Assembly: GCF_047675955.1 (NCBI RefSeq)
Contig: NC_132916.1
Coordinates: 72,967,481 to 73,031,480, forward strand
Length of the DNA stretch: 64,000 nt
Direction of reading: 5' to 3'
Source: Chlorocebus sabaeus
Lineage: Eukaryota > Chordata > Mammalia > Primates > Cercopithecidae
Every line of letters begins with the position of its first letter. Within the stretch, counting starts at the first letter, position 1. A model generated the notes under the pieces. It did no database searches and had not been told where the DNA came from. It worked only from the letters and a program-made list of their open reading frames with translations. Below, piece by piece: positions 62,201 to 64,000 of the stretch. Made by a program: the position numbers and the translations under genes.

Positions 62201-63432
62201 ACAAGAACAGACTTAGCGAAAGGCTTCTTGAAGGGAAAGATGTAACTCTGTGAGATGAATTAACAGAACACAGAGCAGTTTCTCAGAAAGCTTCTTTCCA
62301 GTTTTGAACGGAAGATATTTCCTTTTTCACCATAGCCCTCTATGGGCTTCCAAATATCCCTTTGCCAATTCCACAAGAACAGCCTTAGCGAAATGCTTCT
62401 TGAAGGGAAAGATGTAACTCTGTGAGATGAATTAACAGAACACAGAGCAGTTTCTCAGAAAGCTTCTTTCCATTTTGGAACGGAAGATATTTCCTTTTTC
62501 ACCATAGCCCTCTATGGGCTTCCAAATATCCCTTTGCCAACTCCACAAGAACAGCCTTAGCGAAAGGCTTCTTGAAGGGAAAGATGTAACTCTGTGAGAT
62601 GAATTAACAGAACACAGAGCAGTTTCTCAGAAAGCTTCTTTCCAGTTTTGAACGGAAGATATTTCCTTTTTCACCATAGCCCTCTATGGGCTTCCAAATA
62701 TCCCTTTGCCAATTCCACAAGCACAGCCTTAGCGAAAGGCTTCTTGAAGGGAAAGATGTAACTCTGTGAGATGAATTAACAGAACACAGAGCAGTTTCTC
62801 AGAAAGCTTCTTTCCAGTTTTGAACGGAAGATATTTCCTTTTTCACCATAGCACTCTATGGGCTTCCAAATATCCCTTTGCCAATTCCACAAGAACAGCC
62901 TTAGCGAAAGGCTTCCTGAAGGGAAAGATGTAACTCTGTGAGATGAATTAACAGAACACAGAGCAGTTTCTCAGAAAGCTTCTTTCCAGTTTTGAACGGA
63001 AGATATTTCCTTTTTCACCATAGCCCTCTATGGGCTTCCAAATATCCCTTTGCCAATTCCACAAGAACAGCCTTAGCGAAAGGCTTCCTGAAGGGAAAGA
63101 TGTAACTCTGTGAGATGAATTAACAGAACACAGAGCAGTTTCTCAGAAAGTTTCCTTCCAGTTTTCAACGGAAGATATTTCCTTTTTCCCCATAGCCCTC
63201 TATGGGCTTCCAAATATCCCTTTGCCAATTCCACAAGAACAGCATTAGCGAAAGGCTTCTTGAAGGGAAAGATGTAACTCTGTGAGATGAATTCACAGAA
63301 CACAGAGCAGTTTCTCAGAAAGCTTCTTTCCAGTTTGGAACGGAAGATATTTCCTTTTTCACCATAGCCCTCTATGGGCTTCCAAATATCCCTTTGCCAA
63401 TTCCACAAGAACAGCCTTAGCGAAAGGCTTCC
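59291..63432 (-). repeat. Large block recurring from ~39.5-43.7 kb, right copy
   Basis: It matches the left copy at +19772. Between ~60303 and 60861 a CCAATTACAC monomer is duplicated (60303 and 60475) and a later monomer is lost, so the offset rises to 19944 and then returns to 19772. Private changes include CTCAGGAAGC (~60563), CACTGTAG (~60953), GTGAAGTGAA (~61908) and CCAACTCC (~62538). Confidence 0.78.
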
Positions 63433-64000
63433 TGAAGGGAAAGATGTAACTCTGTGAGATGAATTAACAGAACACAGAGCAGTTTCTCAGAAAGCTTCCT
63501 TCCAGTTTTCAACGGAAGATATTTCCTTTTTCCCCATAGCCCTCTATGGGCTTCCAAATATCCCTTTGCCAATTCCACAAGAACAGCATTAGCGAAAGGC
63601 TTCTTGAAGGGAAAGATGTAACTCTGTGAGATGAATTAACAGAACAAAGAGCAGTTTCTCAGAAAGCTTCTTTCCAGTTTTGAACGGAAGATATTTCCTT
63701 TTTCACCGTAGCCCTCTACGGGCTTCCAAATATCCCTTTGCCAATTCCCCAAGAACAGCCTTAGCGAAAGGCTTCTTGAAGGGAAAGATGTAACTCTGTG
63801 AGATGAATTAACAGAACACAGAGCAGTTTCTCAGAAAGCTTCTTTCCAGTTTTGAACGGAAGATATTTCCTTTTCCACCATAGCCCTCTATGGGCTTCCA
63901 AATATCCCTTTGCCAATTCCCCAAGAACAGCCTTAGCGAAAGGCTTCTTGAAGGGAAAGATGTAATTCTGTGAGATGAATTAACAGAACACAGAGCAGTT
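63433..64000 (-). repeat. Array continues out of the window, out of register with the left copy
   Basis: After ~63433 one more TTCCTTCC/TTCAACGG/TTCCCCATAG monomer is inserted compared with 43.66 kb, so the CACCGTAG/CTACGGG pair is at 63706, offset 19944. The AACAAAGAG variant near 63644 is otherwise seen at ~37164. The window ends in mid monomer, so the array extends further. Confidence 0.7.

Larger units (their letters stand above)
1..64000 (-). repeat. Alpha satellite (alphoid) tandem array, ~372 monomers of 172 bp
   Basis: The same ~172-bp unit repeats head to tail from the first to the last base, with no interruption, no inversion of whole monomers and no inserted element. Read on the minus strand it shows alphoid landmarks: CACAGAG, GGATATTTGGA, CTATGGTGAAAAAGGAAATA and TTCTGAGAAAC in the usual order. 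Adjacent monomers differ by a few percent, and duplicated blocks by far less. Such DNA forms the centromere or pericentromere of primate chromosomes and packages about one nucleosome per unit. The monomeric 172-bp HindIII form matches what I recall of African green monkey alpha satellite; the genus is inferred. Very high homogeneity suggests a recently amplified array. Whether it carries CENP-A cannot be read from sequence. Confidence 0.96.

Noticed and set aside
1..64000. CRISPR-like regular repetition
   Set aside because: The regular spacing is that of a 172-bp unit repeated without unique spacers; there are no short repeats separated by distinct spacers and no cas genes.
1..64000. Transposon, LINE, Alu or endogenous retrovirus insertion
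   Set aside because: Monomer phase is continuous to within single bases over the whole window and no poly-A tail, LTR or target-site duplication was seen.
1..64000. Human origin of the array
   Set aside because: Human alpha monomers are usually 171 bp and differ at many positions, and active human arrays alternate A and B box types with CENP-B boxes. This 172-bp HindIII monomer looks like the guenon type, although the assignment rests on memory and not on a search.

Overview
The whole 64 kb window is one uninterrupted tandem satellite array. I see no gene, no dispersed mobile element and no unique sequence. The repeat unit is 172 bp and has the landmarks of primate alpha satellite DNA, read on the minus strand relative to the usual alphoid orientation. 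Each unit has one HindIII site and a 17-bp A-type (pJ-alpha-like) box, and I found no canonical CENP-B box. From memory, the monomer closely matches the classic 172-bp HindIII alpha component of African green monkey (Chlorocebus). Human alpha is more divergent, and macaques and baboons mainly carry a ~340-bp dimer. My best guess is centromeric DNA of Chlorocebus or another guenon; that identification has not been checked against a database.

The array keeps strict register. The monomer phase at base 1 and at base 63973 differs by only 12 bp over 372 monomers. I account for this with thirteen 1-bp deletions and one 1-bp insertion, several of them copies of the same event. All larger differences are whole numbers of monomers, as expected from unequal exchange or amplification.

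Layout: (1) ~0-14.6 kb holds a 15-monomer higher-order repeat (HOR). Its complete copies are at ~722-3301 and ~10181-12760, with 12-mer and 9-mer deletion derivatives at ~3302-5365 and ~8633-10180. Each group is followed by the same ~1.8 kb flank (5.37-7.2 and 12.76-14.6 kb). A small inversion at the HindIII palindrome marks this zone. (2) ~14.25-22.85 kb is a near-perfect 25-monomer (4299 bp) tandem duplication. An 8-monomer (1376 bp) duplication (21.8-24.6 kb) is nested on its end. (3) ~24.6-39.5 kb is a mosaic of shorter duplications with 18-, 20- and 4-monomer spacings. (4) ~39.5-43.7 kb is a block that recurs at ~59.3-63.4 kb. (5) ~43.8-50.65 kb is a 20-monomer (3439 bp) tandem duplication. 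(6) ~50.65-59.3 kb holds partial further copies, including a ~1.5 kb block repeated 5845 bp apart.

The short open frames on the minus strand (up to 111 codons) come from the repeat itself and are not annotated as genes. The interesting content is structural: the HOR and its deletion derivatives, the palindrome inversion, hybrid monomers at deletion junctions, and variants that preserve dyad symmetry.
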